Shown here: in pieces, positions 49,342 to 60,634 of the stretch
Layout of the letters: every line of letters starts with the position of its first letter
Position numbering within the stretch: position 1 is the stretch's first letter
Assembly: GCA_019055375.1 (NCBI GenBank)
Contig: JAHQIW010005256.1
Span: forward strand, 62,001-126,000
Reading direction: 5' to 3'
DNA from: Parelaphostrongylus tenuis
Taxonomy: Eukaryota; Nematoda; Chromadorea; Rhabditida; Metastrongylidae
DNA: 64,000 nucleotides
Translations under genes and position numbers: made by a program
Notes under the pieces: model-generated
Databases searched by the model: none
What the model was told of the DNA's origin: nothing
Seen by the model: the letters and a program-made list of their open reading frames with translations, nothing else

Positions 49342-49436
49342 ATTAAAGCAGGTGGCGGGAGTGCAACGGTTCGAACACGTGCTCCCAGGTAATGCGGGTT
49401 CGAGTCCCAGCCGACTCAAATTTCACATCACTCTAC
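49342..49436 (+). repeat. tRNA-derived SINE, family 3, copy 1
   Basis: GTGGCGGGAGTGCAACGG (A-box-like) and GCGGGTTCGAGTCCCAG (perfect B-box) lie at tRNA spacing, followed by CCGACTCAAATTTCACATCA and TCTACATAAC. There is no complementary acceptor stem, so it is not a functional tRNA. The head and the CACATCACT tail match, with changes, the minus-strand copy at 55.85 kb. Confidence 0.65.
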
Positions 49437-51215
49437 ATAACTGCAGACTACATTTCACTTCTAGTTAGTTCGATGAGTACCTTTGTACAAGTTCTTTGGT
49501 TGATTCTCAAACGATAAGACTCGAATGAATATGTGAAAAGAGTTTGATTTGGTGATAGCCTGAATTCTCAAACGTCCAGTGTGACTGGATACGCTAATAG
49601 CAATACCATAAGCTATGAAAGAGTATTTTTTGAGTTCACAAGGGCAATTCATTGAACGGATTTAGGAACACAAAATTCTCACGACTCTGTTCAATGTGAA
49701 ATGGTAATTAACTTCTCCCACATAAAAATTAGATCTAATACAAATGTATTACTCTTTCATTAAAGTTCCCATTATTCTTTGATTTGGACCATATTTCGCT
49801 GGATGTGATTTTATAAGTGCTATCTCACTTAGAAACTATGATATTAAGATTAAACAGGATTTGTGTGTTTTTGAAAAGAACATTATAAATATTACCAAAA
49901 AGAAATCAAGATTTACTAGATTATTGCTCAATACCTTAAGTTTTTTCAAATGAATACGATTTCACTGAGCTGATCTGATCAACTGTGTTTTGGGTCTACA
50001 ATTAGATTTCAGTATACAAAAGCACGTCACCAATCTAAACTTTTTTTCCATGCTTAACGAATAGCAGCCATTATGACAGTGATGATCGATAGAACGGCAA
50101 GTGAAAGAGGGGATTACAACGGATATTGAGCAAAGTTTTTCAGTGAATACTTGACAGGAATAACCTTTTTGACTGAAAGGTTTTCATGTTAATGCTCCTT
50201 CATTGAACTTCCAATGAATGGGACTTGCCATTGGCGAGTTCGTTCGATAATTGCTTGAAACATGATGCTTGTAATCTTCCGCTTTCCGATGGATGCATGT
50301 AAAACTAAATAGCTTGTTCTTGTGAGTCAAGCAAACTTCAGTGATTTGCTAGCGATTTTTGTGAGCTTCATATTTTGTTCTGCAAATATATCTGGTTCAT
50401 GTGGATCACAGAATGTCGGACCTTCTCATAGGTTGACGCCATAAACACCACTAGTATCCTCCTCTTTAGATCCACTCTACCAATTTTCACCTCATTCTTT
50501 CGTCTAGTCTCTTTCTGCATGGCCCAACTATCCGTCTTCGTTGATCTTTTTTCGGACCATCCTTGATGATCGGATGTTTTTGAAGCGTATGAGCTTCATA
50601 CTTTGATTGGAGTGGCATAGATGAGGGGTCACTTCATGTCTCAGCTAAACTGCAATTGATGTAAGAAATACTAAATCAGGAGCACGATTAGATTTTGATT
50701 CCGATAGCCTTTGGTGAATTACAAACATGTTACTTTTCTTGTTAACACAATTACTCAATCGCATTAATTCAAATGTTCGCTGAAACACTTTGGTACACGT
50801 ATCATGCAATCTGAATGCCATACCATGAATTTTTTTCTGAACTTGCCTCTCCTTTGATTTATGCACTATAAATCTTTTTCTTGTCTTCATTAGAAATCAC
50901 CGCAGATAGCCCCTACTTTTGTGAGATTTCTCAAAAAGCTAGCGAAGCTAGTGACAATTAGAATGCCTGATGGAAACTTGCTGGCTCAGCTCATGAACTT
51001 ATTAGCTCAGACCTGTTACTTTATTATTCACCGCAATGCCGTGTGAGAATCATTGAAAAAGTTCCTCAACAACCGCGAAAAATTCAATTTTTTTGTTTGT
51101 TTCACACCGTACCGGTTACTGTAAATTCACGGAATGTTCAGGATTATCCCATGAGAAACTCTCCAAGCAACGCTAGTTATGAAAGTTTCCGACATTGATT
51201 TGTCGAAGTAGTGCG
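49437..51215. other. Intergenic, unassigned ORFs
   Basis: An 81-codon basic minus-strand ORF (50645-50890) and a 63-codon one (49461-49652) have no recognised domain or splice signals. Confidence 0.35.
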
Positions 51216-51612
51216 TTGTTTCAGCAAGGCAATGCCAGACCTCACACCGCAAAGACTAAGGAAAAGTTCCATCAAGTTGGAGGAAGTCGAGGTTTTATCG
51301 CACTCGACCTACAGTAAGATGCTGCACCTTGTGAATATGGTCCGAATGCAGCTCAATGGAACGATTTTTCGCGACTGGACGCCGATTCAGGACTTCTAAA
51401 TAAGGTTGAAGAGGTATGTTAGGAGTTCACTGATTTAAAGTCCAAGAAATGGTGTTTCGAGCAGATTTGGAAGCTTGCAGATCGTTGGCATAAGATCGTC
51501 GTGGATAATGATGGCCTTTATCTTGAAGAATAATTATTGCTATTTCTAATTGAATATATGTATAAACTTTGTATTTTCAGCGGAGTTAAGGAACCTTTTC
51601 CTCAACCTAATA
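51216..51612 (+). pseudogene. Mariner transposase relic, C-terminal third
   Basis: QQGNARPHTAKTKEKFHQVG starts at 51222 (family DNARPHTA; the catalytic Asp of this motif is changed to Gly). After a frame break come DAAPCEYGPNAAQWNDF (family SPDxAPSDYxLFRSM) and KVEEVC-EF, then WCFEQIWKLADRWHKI and VVDNDGLYLEE with a stop at 51531-51533. About 60 bp downstream, GGAGTTAAGGAACCTTTTCC followed by TCAACCTAA and TA resembles a mariner terminal repeat. The N-terminal two thirds are absent. This C-terminus differs from the relics at 18.0 and 33.7 kb, so it is a third lineage. Confidence 0.88.
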
Positions 51613-52189
51613 GATAGTCGATCTTGGGAATTAGTGTATGAAGTAATGAATGACGATTTCACAACATTAATGTGATGACGTTGAAAGATGGTAGTGGCGA
51701 GAATCACTCTATAAGCTGTAATCTCTGAAAAATCATTCTTTATTTCAAGCTCTTGGGGCGTTACACGAAGTGACTTTATAGTAGAATCTGTTCCTCCTAC
51801 AATTAACTGTCACTTAAAATGGATAATACCTTTTTGTTTTGGCTTCGCAGGTATTTGGTGAATACATAGTCATCCAACTTACGTTAAGAATTTCGATCAG
51901 TCAGGCGTATGATTTTTTTGTGCCTATTTTTGGAATGTTTTTACAACTCTTTACCGTCTGTCAACCGTGACTTCTTAAACGAGGCCACTTGACGCAGGCT
52001 AGTTTTCAATAGTGTGGAAAGTTGTTGAAGAAATTTAAGTTGTATTTGAAGTAGTTATTCCGTTTTGCAATAACCTACATAACGGGTAAGGACGTCTCAT
52101 ACCTTACAGGAGCATCTGGTTTCGCAGTAATTCCATCATATACTAATGTAATTAGCAAATCTATAGAGAAGATAGCAGGATGAGCATGG

Positions 52190-52236
<47 letters not shown>

Positions 52237-53825
52237 ATGGCAAGGAGGAGAATCTTTGAGAGAATCGAAAATACACAGGGATATTTATAACTAAGCATAT
52301 CTTCTGAAAAATTTCGTCAAACACTTTATTTCATAATACGAGCCAAATATCCTTTTTTAACCAATGTTCACATCACCTCTTGTAGCGAAACAGTTTCTGC
52401 CCCCTTACACTTCTATGTTGTCCTTCATTGTATCATACTATGCTTTTCGAGAAATTGAGTTAAGGACAATGATCGGAATTGTTCTGCAATACACGGATTC
52501 TGTTACAACGGCTTAAATCCGGCCTCTAGGCTCACTATTACAGCTAAATTAACAGCCTCAGAACTCAAAGTCAAGATAAGAACAGCGAAAATCTGAACAT
52601 CGCATGCAGTCTAGTTTCTGATAGTGTGGAAAATTTTGGAACATATTTGGTCTATATAAGACGTGTATAGCCCAGATATGCTTTCAATTACGTCTGCGAT
52701 ACTCCATAATCGAATATACGGTTCAATCCTCAAAGGTTGATCAATGCCGAACGTTTCATACAGCCTCTTATTTTACTACTTGTAGTAGTATTATAGAGTT
52801 ATCTGATACATATGACGTAGAATTACGAAATGTTTACGGTTCATATACTTTCTGTTATGAAATGTGATATTTTGATTATTAGCCTCTCATCATTCAGTTC
52901 ATATTACCAAAGAGCAGTCTCGGTACTTCCACTCTGATCATGAGAGCGATTAACGCTAGCGAACTGGCCACCTACGACAAGATCAACGATTTGTGAGGAT
53001 TTGGAGCTGTTAGAAATAAATTATGAAAGAGTACAACAGTGCTCACTAAAATCTTCTGAATGCTAACAAACTGGTGTAGATCGCAAGACTTCCGTTGCTG
53101 CCGGTTAAGTAATACGAAAATTTGCAATGAATGTATCGACTTTTCAACAAAAAATTCGGACCGTTTTCTTGGGGATGTATTTTGCATGGATGGACCCTTA
53201 GTTTCCATACTGTTGGGAATATATTTTTTGAAAATTTGAGGTAGCATTTTGATAAAAGTGTTGGATGACTCGAGGTAGATATTGAAAAAACCCTATGTTT
53301 CATCACAGGATATATATAGAGAGAAGCTAACTTTCTATAACTCTCTGTTGCAGAATCGATGGAATGTAAAAAAAAATTTGTCGCATAGAAATCAGTTTTG
53401 CCTAATGTTTAAAACTCTCCTTACTATATGTCAGAAGCCTAAATAAATTCTTTAGCCTCACGAGAAGGTTTCTCGCTTATTTACAAGAATGGAGAAAGAG
53501 GTTTTAAGGCTGGAAGGTAATTTATTATTCAGCTGAATTCCACTCCACTGGATTTGATTTCATGCCGTTTCGATTATGTACATCGTACGAAAGGTCTGTT
53601 CCAGACAATCGATGTGATTTACGCCTATTCTGAAAAAGGCAAGGAAATAAAGCAAATGAAGCATTTGTAGCAACCTTAAGGTTGACCTATGACAAGAAAC
53701 ATAACTTAAAAACTCTTTTCGCTTTCGCATACTACTCTGCTTTTCCACCACAAGCTTCTGCACGAACAACTTGCGCTTTAGCGATTTTCGAAATGATCAC
53801 GAGTTCATTTATTATGAGGCGTCTC
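51613..53825. other. Intergenic, no gene seen
   Basis: It contains the GA microsatellite (below) and two similar stretches about 600 bp apart (GCAGGCTAGTTTTCAATAGT at 51995 and GCAGTCTAGTTTCTGATAGT at 52605). Overlapping minus-strand ORFs at 52972-53306 are not recognised. Confidence 0.4.
52190..52234. repeat. (GA)n microsatellite
   Basis: About 45 bp of GA repeats with one GGA interruption. Confidence 0.95.
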
Positions 53826-53829
53826 TTCT

Positions 53830-54120
53830 TTAGACTGTTTTTGTAGACCTCGCTCAGAGACAATAATAATCTGATACTATACAGTCCCAAACGGACCTTT
53901 TTTCGCTCTTGCACGCTCATCACTAGCACAATTCCTTTCTTTTCAGCCAATGCCTTGGGGATACACTTCTGCTTATGAAGGATTCGACGCCTAATAACAA
54001 ATCACCGCAATTCAGATGATAAATTTTCCGACATTGCAGTGACCAACAACCGAGTTCGTAACTGGTGAAGCGAATCATACCTCTTCAATTGTCTGCCTTA
54101 GTAGATCTCGCTCAAAGCAA
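53830..54120. mobile_element. Foldback element F1, internal portion (copy 2)
   Basis: TAGACCTCGCTCAGAGACAA then TAATAATCTGATA starts the block. The family interior follows: CTCTTGCACGCTCATCACTA, GGATTCGACGCCTAATAAC and GCGAATCATACCTCTTCAAT, each matching the 32.3-kb copy. It ends with the same CTCGCTCAAAGCAATAATAA motif that opens the next copy. Confidence 0.7.
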
Positions 54121-54362
54121 TAATAATCTGAGAATTAGATAATTTGTTTTGAGCCTTCTGTGAAGTCTGGTTGGGCACTTATCACAGTACTAGGCGGAAC
54201 CGTTTCGCCCTTGCATGCTCATTAGTATTAGGGATCGGCTAAACCGAAAGGCACTGTACTACTGATGAGCTTGTATGAGCGAAACGGGCGCGTCTAGTAC
54301 TGTATAAGTGTCCTACTAGGCCTCACGGAAGGCTCAAAACAAGTTATGTGATTATCAGGTAT
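54121..54362. mobile_element. Foldback element F1, copy 3 (compact hairpin)
   Basis: The arms are about 100 bp. Left: TTGTTTTGAGCCTTCTGTGA to AGTACTAGGCGGAACCGTTT and CATGCTCATTAGTA. Right: TGATGAGCTTGTATGAGCGA, AACGGGCGCGTCTAGTACTG, GGAAGGCTCAAAACAAGTTA. The centre is only about 30-40 bp. Compared with the 32.3-kb copy the interior is missing. Confidence 0.8.
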
Positions 54363-54821
54363 CAGGAGTGTCACTCGTGAGCCACAATAAGTGAACATAA
54401 TTTTTGTGAAGGTTCCACTAATTTAAAGTAGAAAGTAAATTACATGGTAGTGAAGTTGCGTGAACAATAGTGCTTATGGATAATAGGGACCGCGTGTATT
54501 TACTAAAATCTAAAGCCACGTCACGTATTCAAAGAAGACGACCAATGATAATGTTGTGTCAAAAGTGTGGTTAAAAGAAAACGTTTGCGTTCGATATAAA
54601 AGCCGACGGCCTTGAAGGGAAACCATTCAGTGAGAATGAACACCCTCGCAGTTGTTTTATTTTTTGTCGCGATACGTTTAGAACTACGTAAATATGATGG
54701 AAAATGCATAGCCATCCATCCATCCAATAATTTTGCTTAATTCCATTAATTCTTTTCCAGCAACTTTGACATTCCATCGCAGACGGATGGAACTACCTCA
54801 CCATTCGACCGCTTTTTGGTA

Positions 54822-55170
54822 GACCTAGCTCAAACAATAATAATCTGATAAGGATATAACATGCCTTGAGCCATGATCTCAGTGCTACACAGACGCCTGT
54901 TTCGTCCTACCGGAACTATCAGTAGTACCCTCCCTCGGTTCAGCCGATCACTCGAGGGTAGATAATCCTCTTCGAAGGAACCGACGCCAAGCAATTGATC
55001 ACCGCATGTCAGTGGAGATTAGCTGACACTTTAGTGACTGGCGCTCGAGCCTGTGACTTTTAAAATAAATCATACTTCTCCATTCGACCGCTTTTCGAGA
55101 CAGGCGCCTATATAGTACTTGGACCATGGCTCAAAATATGTTATATCCTTATCAGATGGGACTACGATGA
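54822..55170. mobile_element. Foldback element F1, copy 4
   Basis: The left end AATCTGATAAGGATATAACA then TGCCTTGAGCCATG pairs with the right end CATGGCTCAAAATATGTTAT then ATCCTTATCAGAT. Interior blocks TCGAAGGAACCGACGCC and AAATAAATCATACTTCTCCA match the other copies. It ends about 100 bp before the CAP-like pseudogene. Confidence 0.8.
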
Positions 55171-55267
55171 TGAACAGCCGCCGCTACGTCGTTCGCTTCT
55201 TTTCACTTTATACAGTACTCGAATATTTAATATAGCTTCTCAAACTGTGTACTCCGTCGCTTTTCAG

Positions 55268-55709
55268 ATCATGAAAATTGCGTTAAGCAGAAATTTGGAC
55301 TCAGTTCACTGAGGTCGAGAGTTCTGGCTATGCACAACTTTCTTACATAGCTTCGACTGTTGGAAAACCATTTTCGATAATGTGAAATTTCATTTTCAGA
55401 ATTACTCTTGCGAACTGGACACAGAGAAGTGGCAACAGCGGAAATAAAACTTTTCCAATGGCCGGAAACATGAATCTTCTGGCGAGGTAGTTGCTTTACG
55501 AAAAATCTGAATGATTATTTCATATCTGCATGTGTTTTTTTACTTTTGTTTACTAGATATATGACTGCGAACTAGAGAAAGTTGCTCGCAACATTTCCGA
55601 GTTGGGTCTCAATGTGACTGATCCTAACTTCAATCACGTCGGCAGCAACAATGCCAGGTATCATGCAAATCTAGATCGTGCATACGATTATGATGAACTA
55701 CCCAGTTGA
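55268..55709 (+). pseudogene. CAP-domain (SCP/TAPS, ASP-like) pseudogene, N-terminal part
   Basis: There are three exons with good acceptors. Exon 1 (55268-55358, after CGCTTTTCAG) gives HENCVKQKFGLSSLRSRVLA then MHNFLT, matching the start of CAP domains (R-x-x-L-x-x-HN). An in-frame TAG interrupts it before the exon ends. Exon 2 (55400-55486, after CATTTTCAG) gives ITLANWTQRSGNSGNKTFPM then AGNMNLLA (family NG...FPxAxNMxxL). Exon 3 (55557-55657, after TTACTAG) gives YDCELEKVARNISELGL, matching the family YDCxLExxA. Exons 1 and 2 join in phase; exons 2 and 3 do not, because an extra AT dinucleotide sits at the start of exon 3. Hence one nonsense mutation and one frameshift. CAP proteins are secreted and greatly expanded in strongylid parasites; a signal-peptide exon was not found. 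Downstream CAP exons were not identified. Confidence 0.7.
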
Positions 55710-55849
55710 AAAAACCCCGATATGCTCGCTTTTTACTTCAGTTTTAGCTTTGCCAAAGTAAGTGACATCCGAGGCTTACTTTTTTGTTCGAATACTTTTT
55801 GTAGTTTCATTTAAGACCAATGAAATTACATAACGTAGATATACCCACT

Positions 55850-55935
55850 GATGTTGAGTGATGTGCAAACGTTTGACGTCAATTGGGACTCAAACCCGTA
55901 TTTCACCCTTTCCGGGGGAGCGTGCTTAACTGCTC
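55850..55935 (-). repeat. tRNA-derived SINE, family 3, copy 2
   Basis: On the minus strand, GGCGCCGTAGAGCAGTTAAG (A-box region) and ATACGGGTTTGAGTCCCAA (B-box) lie at tRNA spacing, then the GCACATCACT tail shared with the 49.3-kb copy. Confidence 0.65.
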
Positions 55936-56124
55936 TACGGCGCCTGTTTTGCCACGACTCTTTCTATGGTCAGGCATCAATCTCTCAGCAACCAACCGCC
56001 AACGGTTCAGCCTCAACAGTCATATCGGCACTAATCCCAGCTACGCTGCCTGATATTGGATATATGTAAGCAACAAGAATTCTTTTTATTTGACCGCTTT
56101 TTTGCGGTGGTATGACTTCACAAA

Positions 56125-56350
56125 TACACCGAATGATGTTGTGTGATGTACAAAACTTGGACTTAACTGGAACCAATGCCGATTTGGCTCGCTAGGCCCA
56201 ACCGTTGACGGTTGGTTGCTGACAGATTAATGCATTGTAGCGTAAAGAGGTGGCATAACAGATGTCAGTTTTACAACTGGTTGAGTATGCGCCCCCGAAA
56301 AGGATGAAGTGTAGGTTGGAGTCCCGTCCTACGTCAAAGCTCTGCGCATC
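56125..56350 (+). repeat. tRNA-derived SINE, family 3, copy 3 (with inverted remnant)
   Basis: AACTGGTTGAGTATGCGCCC (A-box-like) and GTAGGTTGGAGTCCCGTCC (B-box with one change) are seen at 56275-56332. Just left, GATGTTGTGTGATGTACAAA near 56132 resembles the tail seen at 55.85 kb, suggesting two overlapping diverged copies. Confidence 0.5.
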
Positions 56351-57057
56351 GCTTAACAGCATTGCTTATATCTGTAACACCATATCACTGCTTCTCGCTA
56401 GCTAAGATGTCAAAACTCTGATGGTTTTTATTGCTAGTAATAAACTATACAGCTTACTCTGAGCAGAGTTACGTCACGTTGAAAGTTCAGGTTGAAAATA
56501 CCCTGGCATTCGAGGAAGCCAAGAGTACCTAATATTAGATCGCCACCTCCGACCTCGGACTCGCAGAGATTGCAGTAAGGACATAAATGATTGAAAAAAA
56601 TTTTTTGGGACAACATTAAATAACATTTATTAGCAATAGTAATAACAAATTGCTAATTGTAACATTTTGAGATCACAGAGCAACGTTTGCTTCTTAAACA
56701 ATGCAAGATTTTAAAATGTGGTGTCAATATTCAAAATAAAACAAACTCATTCTCAAATTTTCTCATAAATGACATAGCTGCAAAGAGAGCTAACAGAGAC
56801 TCAAAATTGCCTGCCAAAGCAAGATGGACAACCGACAATCGGTCATATTCAAAGATAGTCTACTGCCTTTCATTGGCATTTTTCAGATAAAAAATTTGAA
56901 CAATATGTGGTTACGAATATGTAAGAATAGGATAGCTGACACATTCGCCTTATTCAAGAATGAGCTTCTCAAAAGATATCTGTACATCGCCATAACAAAA
57001 GACGTCCAGTCCAACACCAGAGCACATCGCTTGCTCAATTGATTTTGAGATAGAACA
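56351..57057. other. 3' flank of the minus-strand MULE-like gene
   Basis: ORFs at 56434-56616 (-) and 56687-57042 (+) are unrecognised. An AATAAA-type signal for the upstream gene (which ends at 57058 on the minus strand) could be the ATTAAATAA-like run near 56615, but this is weak. Confidence 0.3.
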
Positions 57058-58578
57058 CTACCGTTGCGTCTCTACTGTTTCCACAGACTGAATATCGACA
57101 TCATCATCTATATGGCGTGATCCGCGTGCTTCTTGTGGTTCTTCAATTTTCTGCACGGTCTCGGTTTCTCGCTCATCACCAGAAAAAGACTGCTCATCCA
57201 TTACTACGCTTTCTTCGACGATCTCAACATTCTCTATAGTCGCTCCTTCTGGAATCATTTCTTCGTCAACAATTTCCGCAGGCACATAACCTTCTTCCGT
57301 TACTACCATAGTTCCAAGTCGCTCGCTTTCAACCATTAGAGAACGACGATGCTCAGCTCCGACAGTTATTCCTAAGTCCTGTGAATAGAAATATTCCACT
57401 TCATGGTTTACTAGCTGGTGCACTATAATAATCATACAGCATGTATCCACTGACCAACTTGATATTGTGTATTATACGGGACGCATTTTTTTGAAGTAGC
57501 ATTCTCCATAGTGCATCGAAAACAACGTCATTATTGCCCGTGTTGAATGCATCCTTAGCATATCTCCAAACAGCATCTTCACGAATATAATGGTCACCAC
57601 CAAATGTAGTGACATTTGCAAACGGACGATTAGAGTAAGCCTGAAACTACCGTTTGGTTTTGACACTTGACAACGAGCTTTTAGAAAGAGAAGAAAATAA
57701 GACAGATGGATATTCCATCTAACTAACACAAGAAAATCAACTATACAGATAACAAGTATAGTACAGAAGTTGAAAACCTTTCGAGAAGGCGACCCAGCAA
57801 CTTGTACTTCTTCGTGATGTGAAACATGGATGGCGTCACCATCAACTATTCCCTCTGTAGCATATGTTGCAGCCTATAAGAAGTGGTTGAAAATGCTAAA
57901 ATTTGATAACAGAAATATTTTAACTCATTTCAGACAATGTATCACATCATTTCAAACATCCGGGTACTTGTTCCAAAGAAATAGACCTTCTACGGATATT
58001 TTTTGTGGTACATCAAAAAACACTAGTCCTTGGGAATACTGTAAGTCCTCAATTTGTTGCCGATGAAAATTTCTGAACCTCGTCAATTATAGCATCACAA
58101 AATGCAACACAATGCATTACAAACAAAATACAATATGCACTTTGTTGGCATGGCATGCACCAACTGGTTGCGCACATCACGAAAAAAAAAAAAACATATG
58201 GCCACGCGTAAACGATTGCAATATGCCTCGGTCCGCAATGGGTTACTCTTTTGACGACCAGCCAACAACAACGTGGCTGTTCAGCGTATCGACATCAGTA
58301 ATGATCTAGAGAAAAGTAACCAGCTAAGAAAAGTGAGCTGATTCCTTGAAAATGCCATTCTATTATTTGGTCCGCAAAATGGGAGGATGTTTGAAAAGCT
58401 TGAGGTGCGCTTGAAAAATTTTTTTTTTCAAAAAGGTAATTCAAAGCGCGGTGAACTCAGCACTCACATACTTTTCGCGTTTGCCCCACCTTCGCCGGTC
58501 CTGCACCATCTTTCGCTCATACTATGATGTTCTTGATCTGTACCAGTCCCTTGCGTGTCAACGAAAAACCGAAGTATT
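57058..58578 (-). CDS. C-terminal exons of a MULE-type transposase-like gene
   Basis: Exons read on the minus strand: 58472-58578 (RILRFFVDTQGTGTDQEHHS then MSERWCRTGEGGANAK, donor GTATGT), a possible 58012-58072 (FHRQQIEDLQYSQGLVFFD), 57778-57873 (AATYATEGIVDGDAIHVSHH...), 57455-57640 (AYSNRPFANVTTFGGDHYIR... ending IIHNIKL) and the terminal 57058-57378, ending in a TAG. Acceptors are CTTCTTATAG, TAGTTTCAG and TATTCACAG; the last three exons join in phase 0. The HHSMSERW segment is similar in position and flavour to the late transposase motif of MULEs (NNxxERWHRxL), an inference. The last 80 residues are strongly acidic (VETQR end). The phase between the 58.5-kb exon and 58.0-kb exon does not match, so one exon boundary is wrong or a frameshift exists. 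These exons could alternatively be a separate gene from the 61.9-63.6-kb exons. Confidence 0.6.
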
Positions 58579-58579
58579 C

Positions 58580-60071
58580 TATGCGATCGTACAGTAATTA
58601 GCGTTTGATGAGGTAGTTTGTTTTGAGCAAAAATGAAAGTGAACAACATTCTCCATAAAACAATACTATCCAACTACTCTCAGGTGAAATTCCCTCAAAG
58701 TTGTATTGTTATACTTGGCTCAACTGCCCTCATGCACCGTTTTGTACTTGTCTCCTAAAAGCCTGCTGCACCTTCGACTTCGTTCGTTGGGTGCCCAAAG
58801 GCACACCAGTCACTGTTGAAAGTCGGTAGCACTATCGCTGAACTTTTGCACTTGCCATGTAACTGAATGTGTTTGCGCAATTGACCTTTTATTTAAATGA
58901 ATGATGAATGTACGCTTTGTATTTCCGCTCTAGAATCTCCTTTCGTAACTTCAACTTAAGTCTACGCTAACTTCAACACCCTGTTCCCTCATGAAGTGAT
59001 TTCTGCTTGGTCTGGATTTTCATTACTGTTTCCGCTCTGATCTCATAGTATTCCATCCATTTATGCATTGCATTGTTATTATTGTACTAATATAGTAACA
59101 TTGAACAATGTAATATATCCGAGAATTTGACGAAGAGGCAATTGCTAGAAGTTCCGCGTGGTAAACTAGTTCCTACCACTTCAAGCAAACTACGATGTTC
59201 ACCTTTTGATTTCGATATCCTCTCATTCTTTAAAACGTTCAAAGTAGCCACATCAGTAAAAAACACAAATCATTGAAAAGCTCGCCAAAAATGATGATGC
59301 CAGGTCTTGAATCTTCCCTGAGTACGCTCTCTACGTCGCACACTCTTTCCAAGAATAATAGCCTCTCGTCGGAAGTGAGAACACAACTGATACAAGGCAC
59401 TCACAAGGCCTTCCCATGGATCAACCTCATAAATGTGTGTTCAACAAGCTATGAACTGACCACAAGTCTGCACTTGATTCATTTTCTCGTATTCCTCCTC
59501 TACTCTTCGACTCCTCAACTCGACCAGGTCTTCGGCTACTTCGTGTTTATTCCGCAGCTTCTTCCGGAATCATTCTTTATGAATGTCATAGAATGCTAAT
59601 CGAAACGATTTTCTTGTTTATTTATAGTATCCAAGCTGAGGCAATCCCTAAGGCTTTCGCTGATTGAAAAGAAGCGCTGGGGAGGGAATGAAATTCTTGT
59701 TTTCTTCACCACTCTGCTTCCCAATACACCGAATCGTTAACCAGTGCGCTACACCACTTCGTGTAATATAAAAGGCCATGAAACTATCGCATATATTTAA
59801 ACTGTACATATGATCATGAAAGGGTTGTAACACACACGACGAAGCACCGTTCTCATCGTTTTCATACATTTTCGGCATTTAAAATGTTTGATGAGCTGTG
59901 AACTTCAAAGTCATGAAGAAGAGACTTTGTTTCATTGCTCTAAAGACAATTATCTAAGACAAAATAAATAAAATTTTTATTCGATATTTGCTTACAGTTA
60001 AAATTTCGAAAAATTCATAGGGATAAAATTTTCGAAACCCTGCAATGTCGTCATGAGTTCAAATAACAACT
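58580..60071. other. Probable intron of the minus-strand gene
   Basis: A 108-codon plus-strand ORF at 59273-59599 is hydrophobic and unrecognised. A short A run and direct AT-rich sequence are otherwise all that is seen. Confidence 0.3.
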
Positions 60072-60634
60072 ATGGAATGGGGTCGCCGTCTTGTACTACT
60101 GGACGGAATTCTTCCTGTGAGGAAAAATCTGTGCGAATTATTTGAACACATTGGCTGCGACAACAATGGAACGCAGGGGCCGATACGAGCTTCAGAGGTG
60201 TTATTTCCTTTTCATGGTATATTTAAGTGAATAGAACTTTTTTTCCATACTCTTCACAATGAAATGAGAGCTTATCTAGTGCAGATCCGAAACAGCAGTT
60301 CACATAGGGAGAAGCTGTCCTCTGATTGAGTCCTCACATAATTTCTCATTTTCCTACGAAAGACAAATGCTGTTGTGTGTTGAACTGAGAAGTGTTCAAG
60401 TGAGATGTAGTAACCACTCTTCCATTCGACACACACTCAATTGTACATTACATCATAGTAACATTTTATGAAGGTCCATTGTTTCCTCCTCACTCTTCAC
60501 ATTTGAAGGGATACTTGCAAAAACTGTTCGAGCAGCACCCATTGTGTCGTACAGTAATGAAAGAAGAGGTAGAATTCCTAAAACTGCTTCGGCAAGTAGC
60601 TATTCTCAATGACTACAAAATTTTCGCCTCTTAG
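60072..60634 (+). CDS. Two-exon gene nested in the MULE-like locus, unknown function
   Basis: Exon 1 (60072-60216) begins MEWGRRLVLLDGILPVRKNL, continues CELFEHIGCDNNGTQGPI and ends in phase 1 before GTATAT. Exon 2 (60459-60634) follows CATCATAG, enters in the matching phase, and reads TFYEGPLFPPHSSHLKGYLQ, KLFEQHPLCRTVMKEEVEFL, KLLRQVAILNDYKIFAS to a TAG. The product would be about 106 residues, mainly helical and charged, with no membrane segment. The exon 2 peptide looks strongly coding. An alternative donor at 60198 (TCAGAG before GTGTTA) is possible but would break the phase. A second ATG frame from 60054 (MSSNNNYGMGSPSC...) overlaps exon 1 and could be the real start of another product. 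No family is recognised. It lies between exons of the opposite-strand gene. Confidence 0.5.

Noticed and set aside
49342..49425. Possible tRNA gene
   Set aside because: A good B-box is present, but there is no complementary acceptor stem and it matches a SINE family.
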